Source: Leptospira sp.
GTDB lineage: Bacteria > Spirochaetota > Leptospiria > Leptospirales > Leptospiraceae
Assembly: GCA_025457985.1 (NCBI GenBank)
Contig: JALOTI010000006.1
Span: 1 to 14,638 of the forward strand
Length of the DNA: 14,638 nt
Direction: 5' to 3'
The first letter of the stretch is position 1, and each line of letters starts with the position of its first letter. Both the position numbers and the translations under genes were made by a program. The notes below the pieces were generated by a model. That model was not told the DNA's origin and made no database searches. It saw only the letters and a program-made list of their open reading frames with translations. Of the stretch, positions 14,181 through 14,638 are shown in pieces.

Positions 14181-14638
14181 ATGAAGTTATTAAATCCCAA
14201 AACAGAAAAATTTGAGCATTTAGATGAAAAGTCTAGAAACCTGATGTTCAAGACGATCGAGTTTTTCGAGACAAAAGGTAAATTGAAACTCATGAAGGAT
14301 GACCATGATAAAGTATGGTATTCGGATTTTTTGGAGTTTGTTAAAAAAGAAAAAGTTTTTGCAACTCTTTTAACTCCTAAGGGTTACGGTGCCCCAGATT
14401 CACGTTGGGATTCCAATCGAATTATGGCGTTTAATGAAATTTTAGGATTTTATGGGCTTTGTTATTGGTATACTTGGCAGGTATCGATGTTAGGTGTTGG
14501 CCCAATATGGATCAGCAAAAATGAAAAGATTAAAAACAAAACTGCAAAATTATTAGAAGATGGTGAAATTTTCGCATTTGGCCTTTCCGAAAAGGAACAC
14601 GGTGCGGACCTAATCGCTAGTGATATGATGCTCATACC
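14181..14638 (+). CDS. Acyl-CoA dehydrogenase-like protein, N-terminal part (3' end cut by window)
   Basis: The frame starts at the ATG at 14181 with GAGG at 14171-14174 six bases upstream, and stays open for 152 codons to the window edge. It was found by reading the frame directly, since no stop is reached. The N-terminus is helical (MKLLNPKTEKFEHLDEKSRN), followed by LLTPKGYGAP (64-72), which matches the family's LPEEYGG-type segment, and by FNEILGFYGLCYWYTWQVSM. FAFGLSEKEHGADLIASDM (131-149) matches the flavin-binding A-x-A-x-T-E-x-x-x-G-S-D strand, with T replaced by S and GSD by GAD. Enzymes of this family oxidise acyl-CoA thioesters using FAD. The catalytic glutamate lies beyond the edge. 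The fold is likely right, but the reaction and substrate cannot be given. Confidence 0.8.
   Translation, partial: MKLLNPKTEKFEHLDEKSRNLMFKTIEFFETKGKLKLMKDDHDKVWYSDFLEFVKKEKVFATLLTPKGYGAPDSRWDSNRIMAFNEILGFYGLCYWYTWQVSMLGVGPIWISKNEKIKNKTAKLLEDGEIFAFGLSEKEHGADLIASDMMLI

Noticed and set aside
1..14638. CRISPR arrays, tRNA or rRNA genes, insertion sequences
   Set aside because: No regularly spaced repeats, no transposase frames and no recognisable tRNA or rRNA segments were seen on either strand.

Overview
The window holds two unlike pieces of DNA. Bases 1 to about 1946 look like Bacteroidota: a cyclase-family hydrolase, a small TerB-like protein and a DegT-family aminotransferase, with no clear Shine-Dalgarno sites. 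Single 60-base lines counted by hand give 45-47% GC there. From about 1961 to the end, the DNA is AT-rich (sampled lines 18-28% GC), has recognisable AGGA/GGAG ribosome sites, and carries gene types typical of Leptospira and relatives: a 7TM-DISM/SpoIIE phosphatase with TPRs, a REC-PAS protein, WG-repeat, DUF4442 and YceI proteins, and an acyl-CoA dehydrogenase. The genus is inferred from protein resemblance, not measured. The join near 1947-1960 is either a transfer boundary or an assembly chimera.

Layout. 1-1946: tail of a cyclase-family hydrolase, TerB-like protein, and a convergent DegT aminotransferase. 1961-6459: a membrane isoprenoid cluster. One UbiA-family prenyltransferase reads leftward. 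Divergent from it and 38 bases away, a tight four-gene operon reads rightward: ABC ATPase, ABC-2 permease, a second UbiA-family prenyltransferase, and a fused two-domain lycopene-cyclase-like protein. 6432-8951: a large membrane sensor phosphatase, convergent with and overlapping the cyclase by 28 bases. 9028-9987: an MDR-family oxidoreductase, with a possible terminator and a good sigma70-like promoter between it and the phosphatase gene. 10157-11172: two overlapping genes for exported proteins. 11399-13422: a REC-PAS-PAS-PAS protein without a kinase domain, translationally coupled to a DUF4442 hotdog protein. 13464-14003: an exported YceI protein starting at TTG. 14181-14638: the 5' part of an acyl-CoA dehydrogenase-like gene, cut by the window end.

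The most interesting part is the isoprenoid cluster. Two paralogous UbiA prenyltransferases, a CarR-type membrane cyclase and an ABC-2 exporter could together prenylate, cyclise and export a lipid. This might be an elongated (C45/C50-type) carotenoid or a prenylated aromatic compound. No crtE, crtB, crtI, aromatic-core or quinone genes are in view, so the product cannot be named from this window.
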